From an uncultured Collinsella sp. (GTDB lineage Bacteria; Actinomycetota; Coriobacteriia; Coriobacteriales; Coriobacteriaceae): a DNA stretch of 64,000 nt. The notes below the pieces were generated by a model. It ran no database searches, was not told the origin of the DNA, and was given only the letters and a program-made list of their open reading frames with translations. Below are positions 45,208 through 54,716 of the stretch, in pieces (within the stretch, counting starts at the first letter, position 1; every line of letters starts with the position of its first letter). Both the position numbers and the translations under genes were made by a program. Location of the stretch: assembly GCA_958443615.1 (NCBI GenBank), contig CAUCLI010000001.1:1-64000 (forward strand), in the 5' to 3' direction.

Positions 45208-46258
45208 GTGCGGACACCGCCTGTTCGATATGGGAGCGGATGCGGCGTTTGAGCCCCGCGGGCCCTTGCGCCCTCATTCCCAGGTGGGCATGCTCGAGGG
45301 CGAAGGTCGCGGCGGCATCCAGGTCGCGGACATCGGTGCTCCACGTCCACGCCTCATCATTCATTTCGAGCCGTCCGCGGCCCTGCGTGATGAGGAGCAA
45401 CTCGTCTCGGGCGAGTCCGGCCGGGAAGGCGAGGGTGCATGGGGTCGCCTCGTCCCGGGAGAAGTCGAAGGGCAGGAATTGATGGCCGGCGATATCGAAC
45501 TCGGCTGGGATGGCGTATGACTTGCGGGAGTCGGGCGCGCTCTTGGCGGAGATGATCCGGTCCGTCCTGAATGTGCGCAGATCACATGCATCGCGGTCGA
45601 AACCCACGAGGTAGGAATGGGTGCCATGGGTGAACATGCCGTACGTTTCCAGCGTATGGGGCTTTTCGACGCCCCGCGCGTCGCGATACGAGAACTCGAC
45701 GGGCTTTCGACGATCGAAGGCGCTCCAAATCGCGCGAAGGCCGTCCTTGCCCGTCCCGACGAGAGGCGAGGGGGCGGATGGGTCGCATTCCATGAGCTCG
45801 CAGAGCTTGGTTCGCGCCGTCTGGAGTGGCCACAGGGTCGGATCGTCGGCGTGAAGCTCGAAGATCTGGTCGATCGCGGAGACTATCTCCTGCGCATCGT
45901 AGGTGGAGAGACCGTCGCGCGAGACGTGGGTCCTCGCTCGGTCGATCGTCCAGCTGCTCTCCTCGTTGGCGGCGATTCCGCCGGCGGTCTGGTGCGCCGC
46001 TTCGCGAATGTGGACGCCGTGTTCCGCCAGCGTCTCGCGATCGCGCTTGAACGCCTTGCAGCGGGATTCATGCGAGGTCGATTCTTTGGCCGCATACCCG
46101 ATCTCGGGGTCGTTGACGATCTGGCTCGTCGTGAGCGGCCGCGGTGAGACGTGCAGGGTGAACAGGAGGTTGAGGACCCTGCGCACGCCCTCCGCCTTTC
46201 GCGGCGGCAGGGAGGGAGTGGTATGTGTTTCGCTTGTGTGCTCGGTTGCGCTGTGCAC
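45200..46258 (-). CDS. WYL-domain regulator (first of pair)
   Basis: 352 residues. N-terminal HTH (GVRRVLNLLFTLHVSPRPLT, SRCKAFKRDRETLAEHGVHI, the typical 'R-D-x2-L' linker into WYL), central WYL domain (KPVEFSYRDARGVEKPHTLE, YGMFTHGTHSYLVGFDRDAC, LRTFRTDRI), and a C-terminal domain. It overlaps the next WYL gene, forming a pair. Position downstream of dinG on the opposite strand is compatible with, but does not prove, a DNA-damage link as for PafBC. Confidence 0.85.
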   Translation of the reverse strand: MHSATEHTSETHTTPSLPPRKAEGVRRVLNLLFTLHVSPRPLTTSQIVNDPEIGYAAKESTSHESRCKAFKRDRETLAEHGVHIREAAHQTAGGIAANEESSWTIDRARTHVSRDGLSTYDAQEIVSAIDQIFELHADDPTLWPLQTARTKLCELMECDPSAPSPLVGTGKDGLRAIWSAFDRRKPVEFSYRDARGVEKPHTLETYGMFTHGTHSYLVGFDRDACDLRTFRTDRIISAKSAPDSRKSYAIPAEFDIAGHQFLPFDFSRDEATPCTLAFPAGLARDELLLITQGRGRLEMNDEAWTWSTDVRDLDAAATFALEHAHLGMRAQGPAGLKRRIRSHIEQAVSAHE

Positions 46259-46497
46259 GGCGTCGCTTCCTTTTCAGCTTGATACCGTTGTGGAGACATT
46301 TTTGTACCCACTCATCCATTTTAGTGCAAGGCGTTGTGTCGACGGCTCATGTGGAAAACGCGCGGCAGGACCTTCGCGAGCCCGCCCCCGGTTCAAAATT
46401 CGGCAGGTAGGGCGCAAGTAAGGGTATACTTGCGACTATACATGCGCGTAGCCTTCGCAGCGCGCTTGCACGCATACGAGTTCGATGTGGAGTCCAC

Positions 46498-49476
46498 ATG
46501 GCGAATACGAAGAAATACCTGAGCCACCTGCTTCAGAACACCGGCATCACCCCCGCATGCAGCGAGGAGGAGCGCGCCGCGGCCGATGTGATCGCGAAGA
46601 TCTTCTCCGAGCACGGATTCGCGCCTGAGGTGCAGGAGTTCAGCGCGAGCGGCTCCGCGAAGGTCGTCCAGGCCGTCCTCGGCATCCTGGTGTTCGTGGG
46701 AGCGTTGCTCGCCGGTATCGGTGGCGCCGCCGGCGTGGTCGGCTTGCTGATCGCCGTCGCGGCCGCCGTCCTCTTCGTCATGGAGCGCACCGGTCGCCCC
46801 GTGCTCTCCAACCTCGGGTCGGGCGGCTTGAGCCAGAACGTCATCGCGTATCACAAGGCCACCGGCCCGCTCGCCTCCCCTCGCAACCGCCCGGTCGTGG
46901 TGGTCGCCCACTATGACTCGCCTCGCGCCGACCTTTTGAGCAGCGAGCCTTTCGCCGCGTATCGCCCGCTGATCGTAAAGCTGCTGCCGGTCTGCATGGT
47001 CGCCCCCGCCGTCCTTTCCGTCGTGCGCATGTTGCCCCTGCCCGATCCGGCGAAGGTCGCGCTGTGGGTCCTCGCGATCGTCGCCGCCCTCGTGCCGCTC
47101 GCCAATGGCATCGCCGTCATCGCCAACCGCTTCTTCCTGCCCTATACCTCGGGCTCCGTTTGCAACAAGGCCTCCGTCGCAGCGATGCTCGGCGTGATGG
47201 ATGCGGTCGCCCCGTATGAGATGGGCGAGGAGTTCCCCTCCGATCAGCCCGCAGACGAGTACTTCGCCGAACAGCAGCGCATCCTCGATGAGGCGATCGC
47301 CGCCGCCGAGGCTGCGGCCGCCGCCGAGGCATCCTACCCGCATGAGATGGAGGAGGGAGACGGCGACCTCGAAGACGTCGTGGACGTCGAAGGGGAGGTC
47401 GAGACCGCCTCCGAGGATGCCTCCGAGCCGGTCGATTTCGGTTCGACTTCCGCGATGAGCGCCGATGAGATCGCCGCCGGCATCACGACCCCTGCCCTCT
47501 CGATCGTCGGGGACGGGTCCGAGGTCGATAACTTCGAGCCGGCCGAGGGAGCCGTTGAGGACGAGATCGTCGAGGACGATCGAGTTGCCGATGACGATCA
47601 GCTCGCCGAGCAGGGTACCGCCGTTTTCGCGGTCGTCGATCCCGATCGAGTTGAGATGGATTCCGCGGAACCCGCCGCGGATGAGGAGGGAGCCGAGGAG
47701 GCGCTTGAGGAGGTTCAATCCGAGCTCGATTTCGAGGCGGCCGAACCCGAGCCCCCGTTCCACATCAACTCCGAGGGCAACGTCCGCTTCGGCGCCGATG
47801 CGATTCGCGCCCTCGGCATGATGCCCGAGACCTGCACGCTCGTGTATGAGCCCGATGCCCCCGCGGTTTCCGCGGTGGCCCCCGCCGAGTTCGTCGCGGA
47901 TGAAGTGACCTATGACGAGCCCGCCATCGCCTCCGAGGAGATCGTCGAGGAGACCGCCGATGAGGCTCCTGTTGACGATGAGGCTCCTGTCGAGGGCGAT
48001 GAAGTGTATTACGAGGACGAATATTACGAGGATGAGCCCGAGGGCGATGAGGCCTTCGCGACCGCTTTCGCCCCCGAGCCTGACGTCGAGGCCCCTGATT
48101 ACATTCTCGAGGCGGAGTACGAGGTCATCGAGGATGAGCCCGTCGTCGAGGGGGATGACGCCTCCGTTGCCGACTCCGACCCCGTTGATGCTTGCGATGG
48201 CGAGGAAGGTGCCGACGCCCCCGGTGTCGTCGAGGTTGACGAAGCGGCAGCTTTGCCCGCGGAGGCCGATATCGCGTCCGGTGCCGCGGCCGACGTCGAG
48301 TCGGGTGTCGATGACGCGCTTGATTTCGCCTCGCCGAACGGCTCCGCTCAGGACGGATCGGCCGATACGGGCGCTACCCAGATGTTCGCCATGCCCTCAG
48401 GTGAGCCCGAGCCCGTCGTGGATCTTTCCGGTACGGTCGCCATGCCCGCTCAGCCGGTGGAGACCGTCGACTCCCTCATGGCGGAGATAGACCGCGCCGT
48501 CCCCGCGCGCCCGCAGCGTGTCATCAACGTCCCCAGCACCGCTTCCGCGCCCAAGCCGCGGACGCCCGAGACGGCGAACCGTGCGTCCCTCTTCGACCTC
48601 CCCGATCCGTCCGCGGCGCCGATCGACCCGTTTGCGGTCCCCGTCGCCTCGGTTCCGTCTCCGTCTGTGACCGCTCCGGTCGCAGATGAGCAAGCCGCTG
48701 AGGCCCGTAGCGCCTTCACCGTCATCAGTTCCCCGGCACCTGTCGAGCAGGGTCATGCTCCCGAGGGTGTTTTCGAGACCATCAGCGCCCCGGCCCCCGA
48801 GCCCGAGAAGCCCCGCCGCGGCCTTGGGCGCCTTTTCGGTCGCAAGAAGAAGAACGAGGACAGCATGAGCGATTGGCTCGGCGTCGACGACTCCTTCGAT
48901 GCCAAGCGCAGCGGCCACGACATCGGTTCATGGGACAACTTCGACGATGATGACTGGAAGGGCGGCGCCGCGCCTTTCGAGGGCGCGACGGAGGACGAGC
49001 TGCGCGAGGCCATCGCCGATATGGGCGATGATGAGCTTCTCGGCCACGACATCTGGTTCGTCGCCACCGGCGCGTCCGAGAACGGCAACGCCGGCATGCA
49101 GGCCTTCCTCGACGCCCATCGCGACAAGCTTCGCGGCGTGTTCCTCATCAACCTCGAGAGCGTCGGCGCCGGACAGGTCGCCATGCTCGCCACCGAGGGA
49201 GAGCGGCGCGTGCTCAAGGGCGATAAGCGCATCACCAAGTTGGTCCAGCGCGTCAGCGCCGACTTCCACCACGAGTACCCCACGGTCGACATGCCCTATG
49301 TCACCACCGATGCGAATGTCGCCATGAACATGAGCCTGCGCTCCCTGACCATTGCGGGAGTCGAGGGCACCGGATTCGCCTTGGCCCGTACCGAGGAAGA
49401 TCAACCGTACAACGTCGACCTCGAGAACGTCGCCGTTGTCTCCGACGTGGTGACCGAAGTCATCCGTCGCTCGTAG
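46498..49476 (+). CDS. Split M28-peptidase-like membrane protein with acidic insert
   Basis: 992 residues. The N-terminal part looks like the start of an M28 aminopeptidase (EEERAAADVIAKIFSEHGF, NVIAYHKAT, VVVVAHYDSPRAD with H138 and D140 matching the first zinc ligand site), with hydrophobic helices near 58-95 and 165-205. At the next M28 site the sequence is SGSVCNKASVAAML, where an Asp would be expected. A low-complexity, Glu/Asp/Ala/Pro-rich stretch of about 600 residues follows, then near residue 848 the fold resumes: HDIWFVATGASENGNAGMQA, VFLINLESVGAGQV, DMPYVTTDANVAM. The catalytic Glu position reads Ser-Glu. Likely inactive or altered; function unknown. GTGGAG precedes the ATG. Confidence 0.75.
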   Translation: MANTKKYLSHLLQNTGITPACSEEERAAADVIAKIFSEHGFAPEVQEFSASGSAKVVQAVLGILVFVGALLAGIGGAAGVVGLLIAVAAAVLFVMERTGRPVLSNLGSGGLSQNVIAYHKATGPLASPRNRPVVVVAHYDSPRADLLSSEPFAAYRPLIVKLLPVCMVAPAVLSVVRMLPLPDPAKVALWVLAIVAALVPLANGIAVIANRFFLPYTSGSVCNKASVAAMLGVMDAVAPYEMGEEFPSDQPADEYFAEQQRILDEAIAAAEAAAAAEASYPHEMEEGDGDLEDVVDVEGEVETASEDASEPVDFGSTSAMSADEIAAGITTPALSIVGDGSEVDNFEPAEGAVEDEIVEDDRVADDDQLAEQGTAVFAVVDPDRVEMDSAEPAADEEGAEEALEEVQSELDFEAAEPEPPFHINSEGNVRFGADAIRALGMMPETCTLVYEPDAPAVSAVAPAEFVADEVTYDEPAIASEEIVEETADEAPVDDEAPVEGDEVYYEDEYYEDEPEGDEAFATAFAPEPDVEAPDYILEAEYEVIEDEPVVEGDDASVADSDPVDACDGEEGADAPGVVEVDEAAALPAEADIASGAAADVESGVDDALDFASPNGSAQDGSADTGATQMFAMPSGEPEPVVDLSGTVAMPAQPVETVDSLMAEIDRAVPARPQRVINVPSTASAPKPRTPETANRASLFDLPDPSAAPIDPFAVPVASVPSPSVTAPVADEQAAEARSAFTVISSPAPVEQGHAPEGVFETISAPAPEPEKPRRGLGRLFGRKKKNEDSMSDWLGVDDSFDAKRSGHDIGSWDNFDDDDWKGGAAPFEGATEDELREAIADMGDDELLGHDIWFVATGASENGNAGMQAFLDAHRDKLRGVFLINLESVGAGQVAMLATEGERRVLKGDKRITKLVQRVSADFHHEYPTVDMPYVTTDANVAMNMSLRSLTIAGVEGTGFALARTEEDQPYNVDLENVAVVSDVVTEVIRRS

Positions 49477-49502
49477 CTCCATCAAGGGAATGAGGGAGAG
49501 AC

Positions 49503-49715
49503 GTGCTTGAGTTCATAAAGGAGCATTGGGTCCAGTATCTCATCGGCGCCACCGTCGCCGCGCTGCTCGGTTTGGGGCTGTCCTTCTATCTGGGGAGCAG
49601 GTGGTCGACGCCTGCGAGCGTCCGTGCCGAGCGCGTCGAGGCCGAGGAGCAGCGAGGCGAGGAGATGGATGAGCTTGACATAGACGCCGACGGCGTTTCA
49701 TCTGACGAAGAGTGA
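49503..49715 (+). CDS. Small single-pass membrane protein
   Basis: 70 residues: short N-terminus, one helix (YLIGATVAALLGLGLSFYLG), then a charged acidic tail RAERVEAEEQRGEEMDELDI ending in SSDEE. GTG at 49503 follows GGGAGAGAC. It lies 26 nt after the M28-like gene and ends before a terminator, so the two form a transcription unit and may be partners. No family recognised. Confidence 0.7.
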   Translation: MLEFIKEHWVQYLIGATVAALLGLGLSFYLGSRWSTPASVRAERVEAEEQRGEEMDELDIDADGVSSDEE

Positions 49716-49719
49716 GAAC

Positions 49720-49755
49720 ATGCACCCCGAGAGAAGGTCTCGGGGTGCATTGTTA
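49720..49755 (+). terminator. Terminator after M28-like unit
   Basis: 13-bp perfect arms (49720-49732 and 49738-49750) around GAAGG, followed by TGTTATT. It sits between converging units, so it may also serve the sortase gene. Confidence 0.8.
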
Positions 49756-49768
49756 TTGGAAACGCGCG

Positions 49769-50659
49769 TCAGAATGGCGGCGCCACGAAGACGACCAGCG
49801 TGCGATCCCTTTGCCCCGCCTTTGGGTTGGAGCAGGTCACCAGCGTGAGCGCCCGATGAGCCTGTAAGGCGAGGTCTTGCGCATCCGCGCTCACCGCGTT
49901 CGCCCTTTTGAGAAGCCTGCCGATCCATTCGCCGAATGCGACACGGGAGCCGAAGTCGAATCGCTGGATTTCTCCCTCTGTCTCATCGACCTTCATTGCG
50001 AGAAGGGGTTCCAGAGTCAGAGGCTCTACCGGGGTCTGCCACGACGCGGCTCCAAGTAGAGCGAACTTCTCCTGTCGGTGAGCCGTTGCCAGCTCGGTGA
50101 ACATCTGTCCGTCGCGGCTGACGCGATGTCCGTAGACGAGGGTGTGGAGCCCTGTCTCGGCGCATCTGTCATCGACATACGGGCAGCCCAGCTCGTCGAG
50201 GGCGCCCCAGAAGTCATGTCGAAGATACCAGCCGCGCGGCTTGTCCCTCGAGGGGCGCACGACCGGGGTGTCTATATCGGTTCCCTTCACGCGCAACCAT
50301 GCGGCGGCATCGGGATTGATCCGCCTCAGGTATTCCCAATCGAGCTCATCCACCGCGCTCCCCTGAGCGTCGCAGGTCGATTCCTCCGCGAGTCTTTCGT
50401 ACTTGCGGTCATTGAGCCATGCGGCCTCGACCGCCGAAAGCGCCGCGCCCGCTCCCGTTGCGACCGCGCAGCCCAACAGCGCCCTTCGGGACAGTTCCGT
50501 TCTTGCCGTTTCTGACTTTGAGGAATCCGGTCGCCGCTCCTCCCAAGATGACGAGCGCGATGGCGCTTCGAACAAAGGGGTTGGACCCGGTTTGATCGAG
50601 GAATGGCATCGCGGGTCTCGCTGCCTCTTGGTGCACCATGTCCTCGTCGTGTGCCTCAA
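49769..50659 (-). CDS. Class B-like sortase
   Basis: A membrane-anchored transpeptidase of up to 296 residues. The catalytic domain has WEYLRRINPDAAAWLRVKGT, TPVVR, HDFWG, LVYGHRVSRDGQMF with the catalytic His, and LTLVTCSNPKAGQRDRTLVV with the catalytic Cys and Arg. An anchor helix lies in RRALLGCAVATGAGAALSAV. The reading frame runs about 250 nt inside the substrate gene; a TTG at 50659 has GGAGGAGG 8 nt upstream but that may be coincidental, and starts near 50575 or at the anchor itself are possible. It probably anchors the overlapping SpaA-type protein, since the two form an operon. Confidence 0.85.
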   Translation of the reverse strand: MRHTTRTWCTKRQRDPRCHSSIKPGPTPLFEAPSRSSSWEERRPDSSKSETARTELSRRALLGCAVATGAGAALSAVEAAWLNDRKYERLAEESTCDAQGSAVDELDWEYLRRINPDAAAWLRVKGTDIDTPVVRPSRDKPRGWYLRHDFWGALDELGCPYVDDRCAETGLHTLVYGHRVSRDGQMFTELATAHRQEKFALLGAASWQTPVEPLTLEPLLAMKVDETEGEIQRFDFGSRVAFGEWIGRLLKRANAVSADAQDLALQAHRALTLVTCSNPKAGQRDRTLVVFVAPPF

Positions 50660-53600
50660 GGTTATCGCCTCCTCCGTTTCGGTATAGCGAGACGCTTGCG
50701 TGGTTGTCTATCGAACAACCTCCCCGATATGTCTCGAGCACCTTCATGTGCAGCACGGTCGGGGCGGTGTCGGGTTCATCGGCGCCCGGTTTTGGATGGG
50801 CGAGCGGCAATGGGTTCCAATCGTCGTGGGGGTCCTTGACCCTCGCGTCGTCCCATTCGCCGTGCCTCGTCGTGAAGTCCTTCGACACGCTTCCGTACTC
50901 CAGGCGAATCGCGGTGATGCGCTCGCCGGGCGCAAGGTCGAGATCGGCGGCGTCGAAGGTGGTGATTTCCTCAGCGGGGACATCCGAAGCCCAGAGCCTC
51001 CAGTCCTCGTAGTCCAGAACCCTGCCGTCATTCCCGATCGCCTCGATGATGGCGGGGTCTTCAAGCCAAGGGTTCTCGTGCCCGTCGGATATCGTCGCGT
51101 TGGCATCCGCATGCTCACCCGCGCCCCCACCATCGAGGTTCGTCCGATACCAGAGGTTGAGCCTCCCATCGAGGTCGCCGTGCGCCCGCCCGGTCGTGAC
51201 GCCGGTGAGTTCCGCCATTCCGGCCTCCACGGCGGACAGATGATCGTCGACCGTGAATTCATCCACCCATGACGAGCTTTCGTTTCGATAGTCCAACGAA
51301 TATGAGAAAGACCCATCGTCGCCTATCTTCGGCTCGACTCGGTTGAGTCCGTCGCCGTTGGCTCGGGTGCCCGATGCGATCGGTTCGGCTATCTCCTGCC
51401 GCTTGTCGATGCCTCCTTCAATCGAAAGCTCCTCGTCATACATGGCGAACGTCTGCACGGCGGTGGTCGGTTTCACGTCGATGGGTAGCCGTTCGGCCTG
51501 ATCATGGGTTTGAGGAGGGGTGATTTCCGTCAATATGTAGGCTCCGGGGGCGATCCGGTCGATTCGGTGCGGTTCGCTCGAGCTCGTCCATCGGTCGACT
51601 ATGTTTCCCTCGGCGTCGGCCAGCTCGAGCTTCGCCCCCTCGAGAGGCTCTTCGTTCGCGGCTGAGCGCTTTTCTATCTCCACTTTCGTGAAATCGTTCT
51701 CAATCGACACGCGCTGGGCGGAATCGTCTTGTCCGTCCCTTTTCGTCTGAATGTCGAGGTCGTGGACAGTCTGGTCTGCAACATATCCGACCGGCGCCTC
51801 GGCTTCCTGAATGCGCCAGGTCAGTGGCGTATCCTCGCCGATATCCGTCGTGCCCTCGCCTTCATCGGGCTTCTCGGCCTCCAGCGCCGAATCATCGTTC
51901 ATTTTGATGAGGCGGGATAGCTCGCCAACCGATGCGGGGAGATGCGCGAGTCGCATATGGCCCTGATCGTCGCTGGTGGTGGAGATGTCGAGGCGCGCGA
52001 GCGCCGAGTCGATCGCCCTTCGATACCCGGGCGCCAACGTGTGTCCGACGAGGAAAAGACCCTCGTCACGCCATTGCGCATGGACACATTCACCGGGAGC
52101 GACGGTGACGTGCAAGGTGGGGGTCTTCGCCTTGCGATCGTTTTTGGGGATGGAGAGCACGTATTCGCCGGCCTCTATTCCCGTGAGCATCGCCACGTCC
52201 TCGTCGAGCGCGAAGTCCTTTGCCGTGTATCGCGTGGGTCGGTCCTTCTCACCGGCTTCACTCGACCCTTCTGTGAGCGAGATACCCGCCCCATCCCAGT
52301 TTCGCTTGCCGGATCGATTGGTGATGAGCAGGGTCCCCAGGCCATCGGTCGAATCGATGGGGGCGTGCTCCAGCTGGCGCGGCCAGACGTCAAATACCGC
52401 GCCCTCCAGCGGCTTACCCGTCGATGCGTCGGTTTTATCGACGACGACCTCCGTAGGCGCGTTGTCGGTCTCGACGTTCGCATGGACCGTCGCCGTCCCG
52501 GCGTCCTTCCAAGTCAGTGTGAAGGGAATCGGGGTGGGGTCGAGCAGGTGACCCGCCGCGGGGGATGTCTCCACGAACGCGTACCGCGCGCTCCCGCCGC
52601 CCAAGGGCAAGCCGTCGATTCGGCCGGTGCCGTCATCTCCCGTCGTGACCGTGCCGACGACTTCGTCCTTCACCGCTTCGACGGTACCGTCGGGGCTCAA
52701 GATGTCTTCCAGGGCGACGACGTTGAACACGGCTCCCCTCAGCCTTCCATCCTCATCGCCCCACGGGCAATCTTCCTCAGTGCATCGCTTGACGATCGTC
52801 GCGGCGCCCTTTGCGCGGTCATCTGCGATGCGCACGACCGTGATGGGTTCCGTCGTGGACGCATCGGCGATCTCGAACTCGATGTCATCCCCATTGATGA
52901 GATAGGGGGACACCGCGCTTGTCTCCCGTATGTAGTACGTTCCGGGTTTGAGGATCTCCGGAAGGGTGACGCTACCCGTCTCATCCGTCGTGAACTCGTC
53001 AAGGACGACGTGGTTGGGATGCCAAGCCTCTTGTGTCACGGGGTGCTTCTTCTCGTCGAGAACCTGGAACGAGAACCCGGCGAGGGGCACGGGCCTTCCG
53101 CTCGCGGCATCGTGCTTGATGATCTGAATGCGCGAGCCGATGAAGTCGTTGTCGACGATGTAGTGCAGTGTCGCGCCATCCACCATCTGCTCGGTCCCTA
53201 TGGTCCACTCAGGGCAGGGCTGATATCCATCGGGCGTGCTGTCTGGGTCCTCGCGAACGGTGTAGCCCTTTGCGTCGTAGGGGATCGCCCCGCGAATCCC
53301 GTCGACGCGCTTCCCCTCGCCGAACCACATTCCCGCGGTGGATGCCCGCCCGTGTTCGTCTGTCTGGATCGTCCCGATGGCCTTGCCCGTCGAATTCGAG
53401 ATGATGGAGAATCGAATCCCGGCTCCTGGGTTCTGCAGCCCGGATGAGTCGCCACCGCTTTCGAGGTATTTGACGAGTTCGACGTCGAATGCACAGGGGA
53501 TCTCGGCGTAGCCGTCTTGCGGGTTCAGCTCGAACGTCCCCGCGTCGCCCAGTTGCCCGCCGTTCACTTCATAGGTGTGCACGGTCGAGTCGATCTTGTA

Positions 53601-54716
53601 TCCCGTGGGCGCTTCGACTTCGGTCACCGCGATTCGGCCCAGGGGGACGCCCCCTGCCGTCGCGATGCCGCGCTCATCGGTGGTCGCCGTCGTCTTCCAA
53701 CCCGGGGTCGAGAGGGAGGATATCTCGTACTTCGCTCCCTTCAGAGTCAGGCCCGCCTGCGGACCCCCTCCTGTCGCCGCGTCGCGCTTGCGCAAGGTGA
53801 GGGACACGCTGCCGGGTCGATTGTCGAAGGGAATCTCGCTTGTCCGGGTTCCTATCGAAAAGGGGATGCGCCCGTGGTGGGGGATGTATCCCGCCGGGGC
53901 CTTCGTCTCGATCGCGTAGTACGTTTTATTCGGCGCGAGTCGGCAGCTCGCCCGTCCCGTCTCATCCATGGTGATGGTTGAGACCTTCGTCTCGGCGGCG
54001 GCGTCGTAGATGTCGAAGGACGCCCCCGCCAGCGAGTATTCCGAGTTACCCTCGGTGATGGAGATGTCTGCCGACCTCTTGAGGAAGGAGACCTCGATGT
54101 CGAGGACGAGTGCCCACTCCTTGGTATAGCAGCGCTGGTATGGGTATTTGTCGGATTCTCCGGCGCCTGGGGCTCCATGATCGGCGTCCTGGCTCTGGAT
54201 CACGACGAAATAGGTGCCGTCTTCGTTGCGTGTGGCCCTGAAGGGGTAGGTCCCATCACAGGGGCCGGGGTAATACTTGAAATTGGGGACGCCGAGGTAG
54301 CGCTCGTAGCATGCCGCATGATATGAGTTCCCGTCGGGCATGGTGACGGTCCCGCCGAACACCCCGTTCACCGTGGCGTTGTTCGTCATCACGCACATTC
54401 CCGTGACCGCGCCATCCGAGTGCACTTGGACCGAGTTTCCGTTTGGGAACGTGTGGGTATACCCTTCCGCGGCGAACGCGGTGGATGCACGAGAGCCCAC
54501 GAGACCCGAAACACCGCAGAGCGTCATCGCAAGCAGCAAGACGATGATGAGCGCGCGGGCCTTGGCGTCGAGGGGGGTGTTGGGCGCTGGATCGCCCGAC
54601 CATGGGAGATGCCGTGCCCGCCGAGCGCCGAGCTCCCCGGTCTCCCTTGGAGGCGTGCGTCTGGCGAACCCGCCTCCGATGCTCCCGCAAGGTTTTCTCT
54701 TCCTCTTGTCGATCAT
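50409..54716 (-). CDS. Large SpaA/Cna-B-repeat surface protein
   Basis: 1435 residues. A basic N-terminus and hydrophobic signal (ARALIIVLLLAMTLCGVSGL, cleavage near AFAAEG) lead to a head region with several cysteines, then about seven SpaA/Cna-B prealbumin-like repeats (for example YSLAGASFDIYDAAAET, GLTLKGAKYEIS, RPVPLAGFSFQVLDEK, GRLRGAVFNVV, GKPLEGAVFDVWP, EEPLEGAKLELADAEG). Such repeats often carry Lys-Asn isopeptide bonds. The C-terminus has PFLDQTGSNPF followed by a hydrophobic helix and a basic tail, a variant of the LPXTG signal with LDQTG. The tail runs on about 30 residues and overlaps the sortase gene. Likely a cell-wall adhesin or pilus-like subunit. Confidence 0.85.
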   Translation of the reverse strand: MIDKRKRKPCGSIGGGFARRTPPRETGELGARRARHLPWSGDPAPNTPLDAKARALIIVLLLAMTLCGVSGLVGSRASTAFAAEGYTHTFPNGNSVQVHSDGAVTGMCVMTNNATVNGVFGGTVTMPDGNSYHAACYERYLGVPNFKYYPGPCDGTYPFRATRNEDGTYFVVIQSQDADHGAPGAGESDKYPYQRCYTKEWALVLDIEVSFLKRSADISITEGNSEYSLAGASFDIYDAAAETKVSTITMDETGRASCRLAPNKTYYAIETKAPAGYIPHHGRIPFSIGTRTSEIPFDNRPGSVSLTLRKRDAATGGGPQAGLTLKGAKYEISSLSTPGWKTTATTDERGIATAGGVPLGRIAVTEVEAPTGYKIDSTVHTYEVNGGQLGDAGTFELNPQDGYAEIPCAFDVELVKYLESGGDSSGLQNPGAGIRFSIISNSTGKAIGTIQTDEHGRASTAGMWFGEGKRVDGIRGAIPYDAKGYTVREDPDSTPDGYQPCPEWTIGTEQMVDGATLHYIVDNDFIGSRIQIIKHDAASGRPVPLAGFSFQVLDEKKHPVTQEAWHPNHVVLDEFTTDETGSVTLPEILKPGTYYIRETSAVSPYLINGDDIEFEIADASTTEPITVVRIADDRAKGAATIVKRCTEEDCPWGDEDGRLRGAVFNVVALEDILSPDGTVEAVKDEVVGTVTTGDDGTGRIDGLPLGGGSARYAFVETSPAAGHLLDPTPIPFTLTWKDAGTATVHANVETDNAPTEVVVDKTDASTGKPLEGAVFDVWPRQLEHAPIDSTDGLGTLLITNRSGKRNWDGAGISLTEGSSEAGEKDRPTRYTAKDFALDEDVAMLTGIEAGEYVLSIPKNDRKAKTPTLHVTVAPGECVHAQWRDEGLFLVGHTLAPGYRRAIDSALARLDISTTSDDQGHMRLAHLPASVGELSRLIKMNDDSALEAEKPDEGEGTTDIGEDTPLTWRIQEAEAPVGYVADQTVHDLDIQTKRDGQDDSAQRVSIENDFTKVEIEKRSAANEEPLEGAKLELADAEGNIVDRWTSSSEPHRIDRIAPGAYILTEITPPQTHDQAERLPIDVKPTTAVQTFAMYDEELSIEGGIDKRQEIAEPIASGTRANGDGLNRVEPKIGDDGSFSYSLDYRNESSSWVDEFTVDDHLSAVEAGMAELTGVTTGRAHGDLDGRLNLWYRTNLDGGGAGEHADANATISDGHENPWLEDPAIIEAIGNDGRVLDYEDWRLWASDVPAEEITTFDAADLDLAPGERITAIRLEYGSVSKDFTTRHGEWDDARVKDPHDDWNPLPLAHPKPGADEPDTAPTVLHMKVLETYRGGCSIDNHASVSLYRNGGGDNLEAHDEDMVHQEAARPAMPFLDQTGSNPFVRSAIALVILGGAATGFLKVRNGKNGTVPKGAVGLRGRNGSGRGAFGGRGRMAQ

